Positions 30,793 through 41,121 of a stretch of 64,000 bases of DNA are shown in pieces (the first letter of the stretch is position 1; each line of letters begins with the position of its first letter). The notes below the pieces were generated by a model that was not told where the DNA came from, did no database searches, and saw nothing but the letters and a program-made list of their open reading frames with translations. This DNA comes from Coemansia sp. RSA 487 (Eukaryota > Kickxellomycota > Kickxellomycetes > Kickxellales > Kickxellaceae). Location: contig JANBRJ010000041.1 of NCBI GenBank assembly GCA_027577595.1, forward strand, positions 62,001 to 126,000. The letters are read 5' to 3'. A program made the position numbers and the translations under genes.

Positions 30793-32958
30793 ATGCGTTC
30801 TGGCCCGTTTCTAGAGATTGCGCTCGACAAACCCGAGCTGCTGGTACGCGGGTCATTTGACGAGGCGTCGGCGTCGCTGCTGAGCGGCAGACTCATAGTC
30901 CACCTACACGAAACCATCCGGGTACGATCACTAAAGCTGGTGTTCACAGGGCGCGTGGACACATCGCTCAACCAAAATGTGGTCCCCTACACAGTGGCCC
31001 GCGACGAGCACCGGGAGATTGTCAGGCGAGAATGGGTGTTTCTTGAGTCACAAAAGCCGCCAATTACGTGGGGCCCTGAAAACAAAGTGTTTCCGTTTGA
31101 CTTTCTGCTTCCTGGGGACAACCCGGAAACAATCGTGACTGCGTTGGGCAAAGTGCGGTACCAGCTGCATGCAACGCTTGAGCGGACGTCGTTCCACGCA
31201 AACCTGACTGCTAGCCAGGAGATCTTTGTCAAACGGGGTCCGATATCAGGTGCAGCGTGGGCGCTGGCGCTGATGGAGAGCATCGAGGCGACCGGCGAAT
31301 GGAGCCAGCAGCTGGACTACCGCGTCTCCGTGCCGTCACGGTCGCTCAAGGACGGCGAAGTCTTTACCACACGGTTCGAGCTGGAGCCGCGCATCAAGGG
31401 GATGAAGCTTGTTGCCGTCGGCGTGCTTATAAAAGAGTACACACGGTACTACAGCACCACCGGTGACCCGTTGCACCGATTTTCGCGCGTCGTTGCTCGC
31501 AACGAGAACTACATTAGTCAGACGGGAAACTGCGGCGTGGCTCCACGTATGGCCGACGACTGCATGGATTTGGTCGACGCCACCAACATCCAGATCCCGC
31601 TGTCGGTGCCCGAGGCCTACGGTACCATCCAGTATGATGTGCTCACGGATCTCATTGAGGTCCGCCACCGGATCAAGTTCCTTATCAAGCTAAGAGATAC
31701 CAACATGCTTATCCACAGCATCTTCATCGCAGTCCCCGTGTCCATCATGCCTGTCACTGCGCGCGACGAGTCCAATATTCTCCCGCGCTACGAGCCCACG
31801 CTTGCGGGCCCCGGTGGTGCCGTGCTGATGCGGTCGAATACACAGCCACCTGCGTATGATGCTGTCGTCTGCCGGTATGGCCATCCAGGAGGCAGGTTAC
31901 GCCAGAGTGACAGAAACAGCAACGTCGCTAGACGGCCATTGGTTCATGGCAGTAATGCATCATCACATGCGTCGGCTACATCATCTGCAGGCCCATCAAC
32001 GCCAGCAGCAATGGTAGGACCGGGCACGGTGGTTGATGGGTTTCCAGGGCCGATTCATCGCAGCGGGTCGCAGTTCTACCTGGCCTCGCCCGACAGCTCT
32101 CCCCCGCTCCAGCCAGTTGGAACCAGTAGTAGCCATGCATCGTCTCCCGACAACGCATATTCTTCGTCAACAGCTCAAACAATACACGAAACAACGGAGC
32201 AGCTACCGCAAGTTGTGTTGGACCAGCCGATGCTGCAGCTAACGCAAACAAGTACCAATACAACGACAGCCAGTGTACCAAGCGCTGCCAATACACATGT
32301 TGCCGCAAACGCCAGTGGCAGCCGCAGGAGCTCACGCAGTGGCGGTGATGGAGAGAGTCGTCGTGGCAGCGTTTCGTCCAAGGCTGCATCGCTTCACGAT
32401 ATCTTGGCTGGCAGCAAGATTTCGGATAAGGTGCGCTCGATCTTTCATGCACGTACGTCATCGACGTCATCGGTTAGTAATGGCCACCAGAACCGCCCTA
32501 CGCATCATAGACACAGCAGACAGCACAGTCGCGAAACCAACCTTACAAGGTACGAAGCCTCACAACAACCCAACTGTAGATCGATGACTCCGCCGCCTGC
32601 CAGGGTGCACAATTCGCAGTGCAATGGAGGCGGTGGTGTGAGTCCCCGGCACAGTAGTGTTGGGCCATCGATTATGCACCCAGCATACAGCTACGACAGC
32701 GATCTGCGCCAGAATCCAGGCCATATTCCGGTGCTTGGTGCTCCGAGCTCTCACGGCTATGCTCTGACGCTATCGTCCAATATGGCGGCACTGGGGACTG
32801 AGACAAGTAGTATGCCAATACCACCCCACGCTATAATCAGACCGCCTCCAGAGGCGCTTCTTCGCGACCACCACAAACAATCGGCTTCGCCGCACTCGGA
32901 TGGTTCCACAAACCCTCCAAGCGGCACATCGACTTCGCCGGCCCTTGTTTTCAATTAA
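30793..32958 (+). CDS. Alpha-arrestin (ART-type ubiquitin ligase adaptor)
   Basis: A 721-residue single-exon gene. An arrestin N domain (about 1-150) begins LEIALDKPELLVRGSFD and an arrestin C domain (about 165-320) begins with DYRVSVPSRSLKDGE. Directly after it lie two PY-type motifs, LPRY (330-333) and PPAY (352-355), which bind WW domains of Rsp5/Nedd4 ligases. The remaining 370 residues are Ser/Thr/Pro/His-rich and disordered, a likely phosphorylation region. Known ARTs bring Rsp5 to plasma-membrane transporters for endocytosis; the amino acid permease and peptide transporter in this window are the kind of client they act on, though no specific link is shown. Start ATG follows a T/C-rich leader. 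Confidence 0.92.
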   Translation: MRSGPFLEIALDKPELLVRGSFDEASASLLSGRLIVHLHETIRVRSLKLVFTGRVDTSLNQNVVPYTVARDEHREIVRREWVFLESQKPPITWGPENKVFPFDFLLPGDNPETIVTALGKVRYQLHATLERTSFHANLTASQEIFVKRGPISGAAWALALMESIEATGEWSQQLDYRVSVPSRSLKDGEVFTTRFELEPRIKGMKLVAVGVLIKEYTRYYSTTGDPLHRFSRVVARNENYISQTGNCGVAPRMADDCMDLVDATNIQIPLSVPEAYGTIQYDVLTDLIEVRHRIKFLIKLRDTNMLIHSIFIAVPVSIMPVTARDESNILPRYEPTLAGPGGAVLMRSNTQPPAYDAVVCRYGHPGGRLRQSDRNSNVARRPLVHGSNASSHASATSSAGPSTPAAMVGPGTVVDGFPGPIHRSGSQFYLASPDSSPPLQPVGTSSSHASSPDNAYSSSTAQTIHETTEQLPQVVLDQPMLQLTQTSTNTTTASVPSAANTHVAANASGSRRSSRSGGDGESRRGSVSSKAASLHDILAGSKISDKVRSIFHARTSSTSSVSNGHQNRPTHHRHSRQHSRETNLTRYEASQQPNCRSMTPPPARVHNSQCNGGGGVSPRHSSVGPSIMHPAYSYDSDLRQNPGHIPVLGAPSSHGYALTLSSNMAALGTETSSMPIPPHAIIRPPPEALLRDHHKQSASPHSDGSTNPPSGTSTSPALVFN

Positions 32959-33220
32959 GGGAAAAACAACGATTTTCTAGTAGCTGATTGTCTTTGGATA
33001 AATTTTAAGACACAGCTATCCCGAGTAAGCTAAATCAAAAATTGTATAGAAACCCTTATAGCGATATTTCAGTCTCTCACGCTGGTGCAGCACTTTATTC
33101 TCGGAATATATGTTATAACGGAACAGGGGTAGTCGTGCTATATGATTGCCTTTCCCGAGCATGATGTAGCGTTGCTTAGCTAGAGCATTAGTAACCAGAG
33201 GCAAGTGCCTGAAGCAGGCT

Positions 33221-34171
33221 ATGGTCGTGGCACCACAGGCCCACCAACGGCCCCAGCTGGATCAACAGCCTGATCCTCGATCTTGGCGGTGTTGGCAAAA
33301 TCCACATGCGCAACTTCGCTCACGGCGGAGCGGTCAACGGATAACATACTTGTGCAAGGAAACCTGCTCCACCATACAATCCCCGGAACCCACCAGCAGG
33401 TGCACGGCTTTATGCTGAAGACGCGCCAAACAGGATACCCGAAGTCTAACTCGGCTCTGTACACAATCTGGACGGGCGCAAACGACTGCCCTGCGCTGGG
33501 CGGCATTGGATCGCTCAAGCCTGACCGCAAGTTTCAGGTTTCCGACATCGAGGAGTCCATACTTCAAGATGTTCTGATCCTCATGCCACCACCTGCCGAA
33601 GACATGCCCATGGCCAAACACGATAAGCCCAACGCACACACTGTTTGAAAAGTTCAGCACCCTGGGAAGTGCCACAATTACCGACAATGTGCGTCTGGGT
33701 TCGCTGCAGCAGCCAACTCATCTGTCAAACCACAGGACCCGCGTAGCATACCCGATCACGCACTACATCACTGTGGATCTGCCGCACAACTACGACCACC
33801 TTTTGCCGCACGAGCACAACGGCACGCACCTAGCTGCGCCCAGCACTAGTGCATCAGGGTCGCCACTGCACCTCCATCCAGTTCCCAGCACCGTCACTGG
33901 TCCCGGCTATCCATCTGCAAAGCTGCATAAGCGCTCCGCCGTCACATCAAGCGTCAGTCATGCCGTCCAAAGCACTGCAGTTGGCGGCGGCGCAACAAGA
34001 CTACAGATCATGGTGCACGACGCGTATGGCTTCATCAAGCACGCCGAGGAGAACCCGCTCTGCTACGGATTCAATCCGGCCATGATGAACAAGACGTGTA
34101 GCGAGCAGCCGCATTGTCACGACCGCGTGTGGATCGACGATTCCAACATTGGCACTGGCGTCCACTACTGA
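33221..34171 (+). pseudogene. Decayed SGNH/GDSL esterase-like gene
   Basis: Pieces of one esterase lie in order but in different frames. At about 33239-33351 one frame reads PTNGPSWINSL and FAHGGA (the block II Gly region). From about 33340 a second frame reads NILVQGN, PGTHQQV and the block III TGANDC. From about 33650 a third frame reads VDLPHNYDHLLP, HDAYGF and CYGFNP, ending in WIDDSNIGTGVHY. The N-terminal block I with the GDSL serine is not found upstream, and the usual final D-x-x-H is altered. At least two frame shifts and a missing front argue against a spliced gene, since the shifts are too short to be introns. It is a different subfamily from the three GDSL genes at 40-44 kb. Confidence 0.65.
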
Positions 34172-34520
34172 ATGGCCCGCGATATCAATACCCGCTTGTA
34201 TATGTGGCATATGCACAATGCTGGCATCAACCTTGAAAGGTGCTTCAAAAATAGCACTAGAGCCAAGGAGCTGGAGCTCGAGATGCTGGGCTTTTCTCAT
34301 GCCCAGTGCATGCAGCGCCAACAGATTTCTAGATCCCTCTTTAAACATTTTCATATCTCACTATCGCTCAATCTGTTTGCTTTCTGCCTTTGGAAATAAA
34401 TAAAGTAAAAACAACGAATGTCTCGTTTTATAAGCAAAGAGTATTTATAATTATGCACCGTGGATATTTGAATCATCTACTAAACAATATCGACGTGTGC
34501 GATTATACAAAAGATCCCAA
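34172..34520. other. Intergenic, nothing recognised
   Basis: About 350 bp between the decayed esterase and the FunK1 stop. It contains an AATAAATAAA-like string near 34396. No other element was seen. Confidence 0.4.
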
Positions 34521-36653
34521 CTAAGGGCGGAATGGCTTTTTGGGATTGGATCCAGATGTATTGCTCTCCGACTTCCTCTTTTTGGATGAAGACGCCTGTG
34601 CTGAGCGACCAGTATTACTTTCCTTGTCGTCCGACAGCCGGCACTTATCCACGAATTCCCTCAGGCCACTGAGGCATTTCATTTTGGCCATAAAGGACCT
34701 TGTGGTGGTACTCGATCCGCCAATTGCAGTCTCAAAGACGGCAAGCAGCTTGGCCGCATTAACTTTGTTCAAGCGTGGGTCTTCCAGCTTTTCAATAATG
34801 CTGTAATTATCGATATCCGCAGGAAAGAGACAATCGTACAAGCCAGTTGCAAGGCGCTCCAACTCGGATGGGCAATTGCTTAATCCCATTCCCTTGATGA
34901 ACATTGCCTTTGAACCAAGCCAAAGCATGCGAGTTCCAAGGACCTGGTCCTTGTTGAGATTACCTTGCCACAGGGCATCGAAACGATCTGTGGGCTTTCC
35001 ATATTTTCTCCATAGACAGTGAACAAGCACCAGGAAGAGCGATTCCAGGTCATCAATAAGCGACCGGTTTCTACTTCCCTGCAGTACTCGTATGCTCATG
35101 TAAACGGCAGTCCCGACCATAGCTGTGGCGGCAGCAATGCGATCCTCGTCGTTGTTCACAATAAGACCGCAGCCCCAATCGATCACAAACGGTGTGCTTC
35201 CACCTCGGACCATTAGATTGTTGGTCGAGATGTCGCGGTGCAAAACAAAAACCGATCTGTCGCCTTCAGCCGCCGCAAGTAGGGTGTGGGCGTACCCTGC
35301 AAAGATGTCAGCGATCCTGAATCCAGGCAAGCTGGACGATTCCTCGAAAACCGAGGACACGCTCTCACCTGCATTCTCCATGAGCAGGACTTCGCCAACA
35401 ACGCCCCCATCGCGGTCGTGGTCACCATTGATGGCAGCCGAGTGAAGGAGCTCAGGCACATAGGGAACCCCCAGCTGCCGGACCTTGCTGTGGACCCGCG
35501 CCTCTGACTTTCCTGGCGAGTGCCAGTGAAACTTCAGGATGCGCTGCGCAGGAGGGCCACCCTTGGCGGAGCAAACGCCAACGCCATAAACCCACGAGCG
35601 CGGCCCAGTTATATCGTGGCGTCTCCCGCCAGACGCGTCATTTCGCAGCAGCGTAATCGTCGCATTGTTGAAGATGCTTCGTACGCTTCCCAAGACATAC
35701 CCTGGGATCTCCCTCAGCTTGAATGGGCTTTGGATGCCCAAATGCTGCGGCACCAGGAATCCGTAGTCAAGGGGGAGCTGCCAGTAAACCAGAGTGAAGA
35801 ACTTCACTGCCCATACTTGCTCTGCGCTTGGAACTACGCCGTTGCTAGGAGCCGGAATGCTGCCGATCCGACTACAGAAAATGCTATTTGGGGTGCACAG
35901 GTACGCGTGCAGCTCCCCCTGCCCCGATACAGACAACCCCAGCATGAACCGTCGTGGCTGGTCCCTGGCCATGTCGGTGAAGTTCCAGATCAGCTGTCCT
36001 CTGAGGACGCCGTCCTTGGAACTTACACTCTCGCGCTTGACTTCTACTGCGAGCACAATGTGGGCCCAGTCATCATTTGTGCCAGCGCCTCCAACAAGAA
36101 AAGCGCCATCGGGTTTCCTGTCCGTTCCCGATGAGCTTCTGATCGTCTTTTTGTGGCTGTCCATCCAACGCAACTTGGGCTCGCTCCTTTGCGTGGTCCT
36201 AAGATTGGCTTCGATTGCTGAGACGAGCGTGTTAACTGCTACTTGGAATCTATCTTCCGGCCCGAGCCTCGAGAAATCGCTGGGCGTGTAGCTGCCATTG
36301 TATGCAGCAAGTATGCTGTCCACATAGTCCTGACCGAATGGACTATTACCAGCAAGCGCCGTGTCCCATGTGCTTTTCCAATTGCCGCCGAGATATCCCA
36401 GAATGCGATCTATTGAAACCATCTGCAACGTTTTCACATTAGCCAACGCAATTTTCTTGTATTGCGCCGCATCCGCCTTAGGGTATTTATCGTAGACGCA
36501 AGACGGCGTTGCATCAACAGCTACATATGTTTAAAATTAGGTCAAGTAAAAGAAATGGTCAGTACACCAGTAATTCGTGTTTTGAAAATACATACATGTC
36601 TTTATAATAGTACACCACTTACACTGATTAATGCTGCTCTTGCTGCTCCCCAT
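34521..36653 (-). CDS. FunK1-type protein kinase, two exons
   Basis: The long open frame lacks an upstream ATG. A short first exon supplies one: 36653-36623 (MGSSKSSINQ plus one base), donor GTAAGT, 102-bp intron with CTAATTTT before a TAG acceptor, second exon 36520-34521. Phases agree and give 676 residues. FunK1 kinases are a fungal family distantly like eukaryotic protein kinases. Visible are a nucleotide-side Lys region (RILKFHW), the catalytic loop HRDISTNN (about 438-445), a metal-binding DWG in place of DFG, and an activation/P+1 region VGTAVYMSIRVL followed by DDLESLFLVLVH. The N-terminal about 250 residues are a FunK1-associated region; the C terminus is Ser/Lys-rich, nuclear-signal-like (KKRKSES). 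The catalytic residues look intact. Function unknown. The first exon overlaps the end of the upstream coiled-coil gene. Confidence 0.8.
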
Positions 36654-37150
36654 AGGTAATTTCGTTGGCGTGTTCTGAAGGATTGAGCCCTACATGTTTC
36701 AAAATTTCCCAGCAGCATTCATGTGCGGTAAGTACATTTTCCTGGAGACATGTATCGCTATCATGATGTAAACATAGGCGCAGGTCTAGTATATGTTTTC
36801 CGGACGTATAAACTTACCTTGCCGCTAATACTGAATGAAGGTGGAGGAGAAAATAGACGCTGGGGCTTCGGTGTCTCATCCACACGGTCAAGACGCTCTA
36901 GAATATTTCTGCTGGCTTCGTGCATCCTCTGGAGCTGATTCGCAAGTCTTTCGTCCCGCTCCCTCTGCTCTTGGGCGAGTCTTTCGTCCCGCTCCCTCTG
37001 CTCTTGGGCGAGTCTTTCATCCCGCTCCCTCTGCGCTTGGGCGAGTCTTTCGTCCCGCTCCTTCTGCTCTTTTTGTTGGCTGACAAGTTCGCGGAGAAGG
37101 GAAGCTAGGACGCTCTTTTCGCTGTTAGAGGACTCATTACTTGAAGCCAT
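36628..37150 (-). CDS. Small coiled-coil protein with charged tandem repeats, two exons
   Basis: Exon 1 37150-36818, donor GTAAGT, 76-bp intron, exon 2 36741-36628; predicted 148 residues. Residues about 30-70 are four 11-residue repeats of the type ERDERLAQEQR, encoded by 33-bp tandem repeats and expected to form a charged coiled coil. A short helical QRMHEASRNILERLDR follows. Exon 2 reads ENVLTAHECCWEILKHVG and stops at TAA. No known family was recognised. It is on the same strand as the FunK1 kinase, and its last 26 bases overlap the kinase's first exon in another frame, so the two may share a promoter or be products of one transcription unit by alternative splicing. Model by eye. Confidence 0.55.
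36942..37073. repeat. 33-bp tandem repeat, about four copies, inside a coding exon
   Basis: The unit begins GCGAGTCTTTCGTCCCGCTC on the plus strand and repeats head to tail with few changes. It encodes the 11-residue charged repeats on the minus strand. Near-identity between units suggests recent slippage or unequal exchange. Confidence 0.85.
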
Positions 37151-37631
37151 CTTGTTTTAAACCTTGCTGGGTGTAATATGGAGCGTGTCTGGTGCAAAAG
37201 GAGCGTATATGAGTGGTGCAAAAAGTTGGAAATTCAATAGTTCAAATAAATGATATGGATACGAAATGACATTAAAAAATGCAGAGTAAATTCAAACAAA
37301 AAGAAGTGGAAGATATTTACTTTCCAGGCGGTTGTTTACTTTAGTTTTTATTTTGGAATGTCTGTTTATTTTATATTCGAGAATCACAGATCTAATTCTT
37401 TAATTGATTTGTATCACGTGCATCAACCCCACACTAAATGCTGCAGGGTTTGTTACGAAGCGACAAGTTTCAGGGGATGGTTTTTTGGATCAGAAAAGCT
37501 TAAACTAAAAAAGGCGCAAAGTTTGAACGTTTAATGTTTTTCTCCAGCTTATTTTGTTTTATATCAGTTATCTTGAAAAATGCTTTTTCCACTTTTGTAT
37601 TTAATCCTTTGAAGTTTTGATTCTAATGCAG
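37151..37631. other. Intergenic, AT-rich
   Basis: About 480 bp. It includes the upstream region of the coiled-coil gene. The last bases (TTCTAATGCAG) look like a branch point and 3' splice site leading into the open fragment that follows. No first exon for it was found here. Confidence 0.4.
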
Positions 37632-38187
37632 AGGTTTCCTCCAGAAAGTCAAATCGTCACCTTCGGGTACCGATTCATACACGAACGGAAAGAATAACAG
37701 TAAGAACGGTGAGCGGCCGTGTACTCCACATGGAGTGAGTGCATCGCTTGCCAATGGGCCAGGCTCGGCAGAGCTGCCTGTCCAAAGAAAGAGACACGCA
37801 GTCTCTCCTCTCAGGGGCAGCCGCTTGGTTGCTCCGGCGCCCAGCGATATTAGCAGCAAAATGGAGATAATGCACGAGAATATGTTCATCCTGGAAGAGG
37901 AATTGGTCTAAACCAGAATGGAGACTCTCACGACCAGAGATCCTATGCTGGACATGCTGGAGAACATTATAGTGGCCCTCAAGGATCATGGTCATAGGGA
38001 GACGGCAGATGCAGTTCTGCAATCTATTATTGATGAACAGCCCAGAAAGCCAAGCACGCCTGCGCAGAAGAGACACCCAAGCAGATCAACAGCGGGCGAA
38101 GACTCGAAGTTGAAGAGCAAAGGGAATGAGGAATCAGCGGTCAAGGCGGCACCAGCAGCCAAAATCGTCTATGAGTGCATCGTTTGA
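37632..38187 (+). pseudogene. Orphan gene fragment with one in-frame TAA
   Basis: After a TTCTAATGCAG acceptor-like site one frame stays coding-like for about 555 bp: a Ser/Asn-rich start (VKSSPSGTDSYTNGKNN), a basic/Pro stretch, a helical segment SKMEIMHENMFILEEELV, one TAA at about 37909, then TRMETLTTRDPMLDMLEN, VALKDHGHRE and a basic tail. The helical character runs across the stop, so the TAA looks like a disabled CAA or similar codon rather than a natural end. An ATG just after it (37918) opens an 89-residue frame that could be translated alone. I do not recognise the family. It is convergent with the next fragment, 28 bp between them. Confidence 0.45.
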
Positions 38188-38215
38188 ATGAGAGAGCCCT
38201 CAAAAAGGTACTTAC

Positions 38216-39042
38216 GCTTTCTGCGGCACTTCGCCTCCATGTCCATATTCTGAATATCCTCTACACTGGATCCGCTATTGCTGATAGCGCTATCGGATAC
38301 CGAGTGCAAGTACTCTTCTTCTGGCGAGATGCTGTAGAATAGCAAAAGCTGTGTCAGCTTGTGTTTTCCTAGAGCGATGTGGCAAGCGTATACGATCAGC
38401 TTCTTCGGTTTCTTCCCAGAATCCCTTACACCAGCGTCAGTAAATTTTACACTAGCTGCCACGTGCGATCCAGATACTCTGGTGGGCGAACCGCTGGGCC
38501 TGTACGATTCATAGAGCTTTTCCGGCGTATGGTGGCTACTGTTGTCGCTGCCGTTGCCGTGGTGACAGTTCTTTTTGTTTGGGGCACGTCTTTTGTGTAT
38601 TGCGCTGGCAGACAAATCGTGGAGTATGAACATCTTGCGCTGAGGCTCGCTGATGTCCTCTTCGACAATGGCAGACGATCTGCTCCTATAGAAAGCAAAA
38701 AAGACAATTTAACGTTTAGGTTGAAGTAACTCAGCTGGTTTATCGTAGTTACATATGATTTTATATTTTGACAATTACTTACCTCTTGAGCACACGGTGT
38801 GTCGGTGGATTTGGTTGGCAGATGTTGACCGTCTCTCCTTCCCACTGCTTGCTGTCGATGTTTGGGAACAAGTCGATCTCAAGCGAAAAGTTTTCAACCA
38901 GCGTTTATTCGTTGCTGCTTCGGTTAGTATTGTTACTGCGGCTAAGGCTTGGTGCGCTCTGGTCCAAGGACGGTGTGGACATGCTGATAATGCTCTCGCA
39001 CACGCTGTTGGTTGCAAGTGAGCTTAGCGACAAGTCCGACAT
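38216..39042 (-). pseudogene. Orphan two-exon gene fragment, one in-frame TAA, 3' exons missing
   Basis: Exon A 39042-38783 starts at an ATG (MSDLSLSSLATNSVCE) and donor GTAAGT; exon B 38685-38216 starts after a TATAG acceptor and ends at a second GTAAGT donor. Phases fit across the 97-bp intron. Exon A contains an in-frame TAA at codon 46, after which the same frame continues sensibly (LVENFSLEIDLF, WEGETVNICQPN). Exon B has KKLIVYACHIALGKHKLTQ and YSISPEEEYLHSVSD. After its donor no matching next exon is seen before the convergent fragment. It was probably a gene once; now interrupted and truncated. No family recognised. An alternative is a short intron around the TAA. Confidence 0.5.
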
Positions 39043-40062
39043 GTTGTCGCTGGCGGACTAGTCGTCCTGGCACATTCAGTTACATCAGACAGACATTCGG
39101 TCCTTCTGCGCCTAGAGTGCATTGTTGGCGATAGACAGGTTAAACGATATAAAGCATATTAAGGTGTATCTGTGGATAAATGTGCTTTATACTTTGGAGC
39201 AGAGACAAAGGGAATACTAGATATTAGTAGCAACATGTTGTTTGGGAAAACCAACGACAATTCCCTTTTTAGATTTCTCTTGTGAAAATATGATTGATAA
39301 TATACATCCATCAAAAATATCAATCATGTCAATCATATATCAAAATGTTTCATGGCTGTAATCAGGCAATATATGGATTATGATATTTAACAGACGAATT
39401 ATGATTGTGATGCTAAATCCATGAATCAGCGAATTTGGCCATTATATGTAAGCGCGATTCAAATGCATTGATTATTGGTAATGTGCATCAGTAACCAGCT
39501 CGATAGCTGTTTAGTTTCCGCTGCACTATCACAATCTTGTGCGTAAAAGGGCGTTAATTATTTAAGATGTTAAGATGTCACGAGGATTTGGATTTTTAGA
39601 AAGCCGCTTTGGCCAAACTTTAATAGTTATTGTACATTGTAAGCTTATATAAAAAGGCGGATATTGCTGCCACATCATTTTACAAGTGCGGAAAACATTT
39701 AACAAGCGATTTGCATACTGCAGCTCTTTGTGATGTTGCGCAAAAAAAGGTTGCGTTTTTGCACGCACTCAGCTCCACCAAAAAAGAAATGTAAACACTA
39801 AACATCTCAGTGTCTTTTTGCAAAATAATGCACATTAGAAAGAACGAAAATCATTACAGGAGTGACAATATTTGAAAGACCAGCTCCAGAAAAGCGTATT
39901 GGTATTCATCCATATATAAAAGCTAGAGGTAGCGGTTTAAAGAACAAGCGATTTCTTTTTTATTTCCAACAATACTTTTTTAGAAGTGCAATACTGTCGT
40001 AAAAGCCAACGCTACATATTCATTATTATTTCAATACTATAATCGCCGTCTAAACCCACAGT
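39043..40062. other. AT-rich intergenic region before the GDSL cluster
   Basis: About 1 kb, strongly AT-rich, with ATCAATCAT-type imperfect direct repeats near 39300-39350. The TATA-like string near 39913 belongs to the first esterase. No gene was recognised. Confidence 0.4.
39913..39920 (+). promoter_or_regulatory. TATA box of the first GDSL esterase
   Basis: TATATAAA about 145 bp before the ATG at 40063. The other two esterases have TATAAA at 143 and about 120 bp before their starts. Confidence 0.55.
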
Positions 40063-41121
40063 ATGAGGTTCTTTGTCGCCGTTATTGCAACCATATCTGC
40101 TGCCGCCGCTAGTGTTCATGGACTGCCTGTTCGACCAACTGGCAGCAGCCCAACCCTACACATTTTCGGCGACTCGCTGTCTGATATTGGCACGCTCAAG
40201 GAAATGACGCTTGGGCTTGTGCCGCCAACGCCGTACTGGGATGGGAGATTTTCATCTGGACCAGTGTGGAACGAGTACCTGTCGCTGTTACTAGACTATA
40301 ATCTGTACAACAGAGCAATCGGTGGGAGCACGGCAAATAATAACGAGGCTACCATCATCGACATTCTCAATTTCCATATACCTAGCACGCAGGACCAGAT
40401 CAACTACTTCAAGTTCCTCCATCCGCTCTATACTCTTGATACGACACGCAACAAGGATATTGCGGTTCTAGAGGTCGGTGCTAACGACTTTTTTGCAGAC
40501 CAAGGGAGTATTGCGAATGGCACACTTAGCGTGGACAGTTTTATCGACACTCTGTCCACTGCAGTTGTCGACCAGCTTGATCAGCTTCGCAATGTCGGAT
40601 TCAAAAACATTATAGTGACCAATCTAGCGGCAATACAGTATACGCCAATGGCGCGGACAGGAAATGGCGTCGCCATGGCAACGTCGGCTGTAACTGGCTA
40701 CAACAGTATGCTTGCAACCAAGGCAAATGCGTGGGCCAAGATTAACTCGGACATCACGTTTGCCATCAGCGACATTGGCGGATTTGTCGAGGTTACAGTT
40801 AAATCTGCCGCAGTGATCAGTGCGCTTGGGCTGACCGACACGACCGATGCCTGCACCGACAGTCTGAATGCATCTTCATTCGACGCCCTTTTTTCCACGG
40901 CAATCAATGGAATCACTGCATGCGCTGACCCAAGCACCAGCTATTTCTTTGACGCTGTGCATCCGGCAGAGCGCGTCCACCGCCTGTTCGGATACTATTC
41001 ATGGAAAGCAATTAGTGCACTCCTAAGTGGATCAACATACGAGCTTAATGAGGCAAACCTCTTGTCGCTCATAAAAACGTACAAGCTTGGAACTGTTGCA
41101 CCGAAGCCCGCTGCCATATAA
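40063..41121 (+). CDS. Secreted SGNH/GDSL esterase-lipase, copy 1
   Basis: A 352-residue secreted hydrolase. A signal peptide (1-20, ending SVHG) is followed by block I FGDSLSD with the nucleophile Ser, block II AIGGST, block III GANDFF and block V FFDAVHPAERVH with the Asp-His pair. All catalytic blocks are intact, so it should cleave esters outside the cell; the substrate is unknown. The family includes plant-cell-wall and lipid esterases. The end carries NLLSLI..Y.L...APKPA, shared by all three copies here. A TATA box lies about 145 bp upstream. Single exon, next paralogue 690 bp downstream on the same strand. Confidence 0.92.
   Translation: MRFFVAVIATISAAAASVHGLPVRPTGSSPTLHIFGDSLSDIGTLKEMTLGLVPPTPYWDGRFSSGPVWNEYLSLLLDYNLYNRAIGGSTANNNEATIIDILNFHIPSTQDQINYFKFLHPLYTLDTTRNKDIAVLEVGANDFFADQGSIANGTLSVDSFIDTLSTAVVDQLDQLRNVGFKNIIVTNLAAIQYTPMARTGNGVAMATSAVTGYNSMLATKANAWAKINSDITFAISDIGGFVEVTVKSAAVISALGLTDTTDACTDSLNASSFDALFSTAINGITACADPSTSYFFDAVHPAERVHRLFGYYSWKAISALLSGSTYELNEANLLSLIKTYKLGTVAPKPAAI

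Noticed and set aside
33016-33204. 62-codon minus-strand frame with a basic, aromatic C terminus
   Set aside because: Too short and without a convincing relative; possible gene remnant but nothing to support a name.
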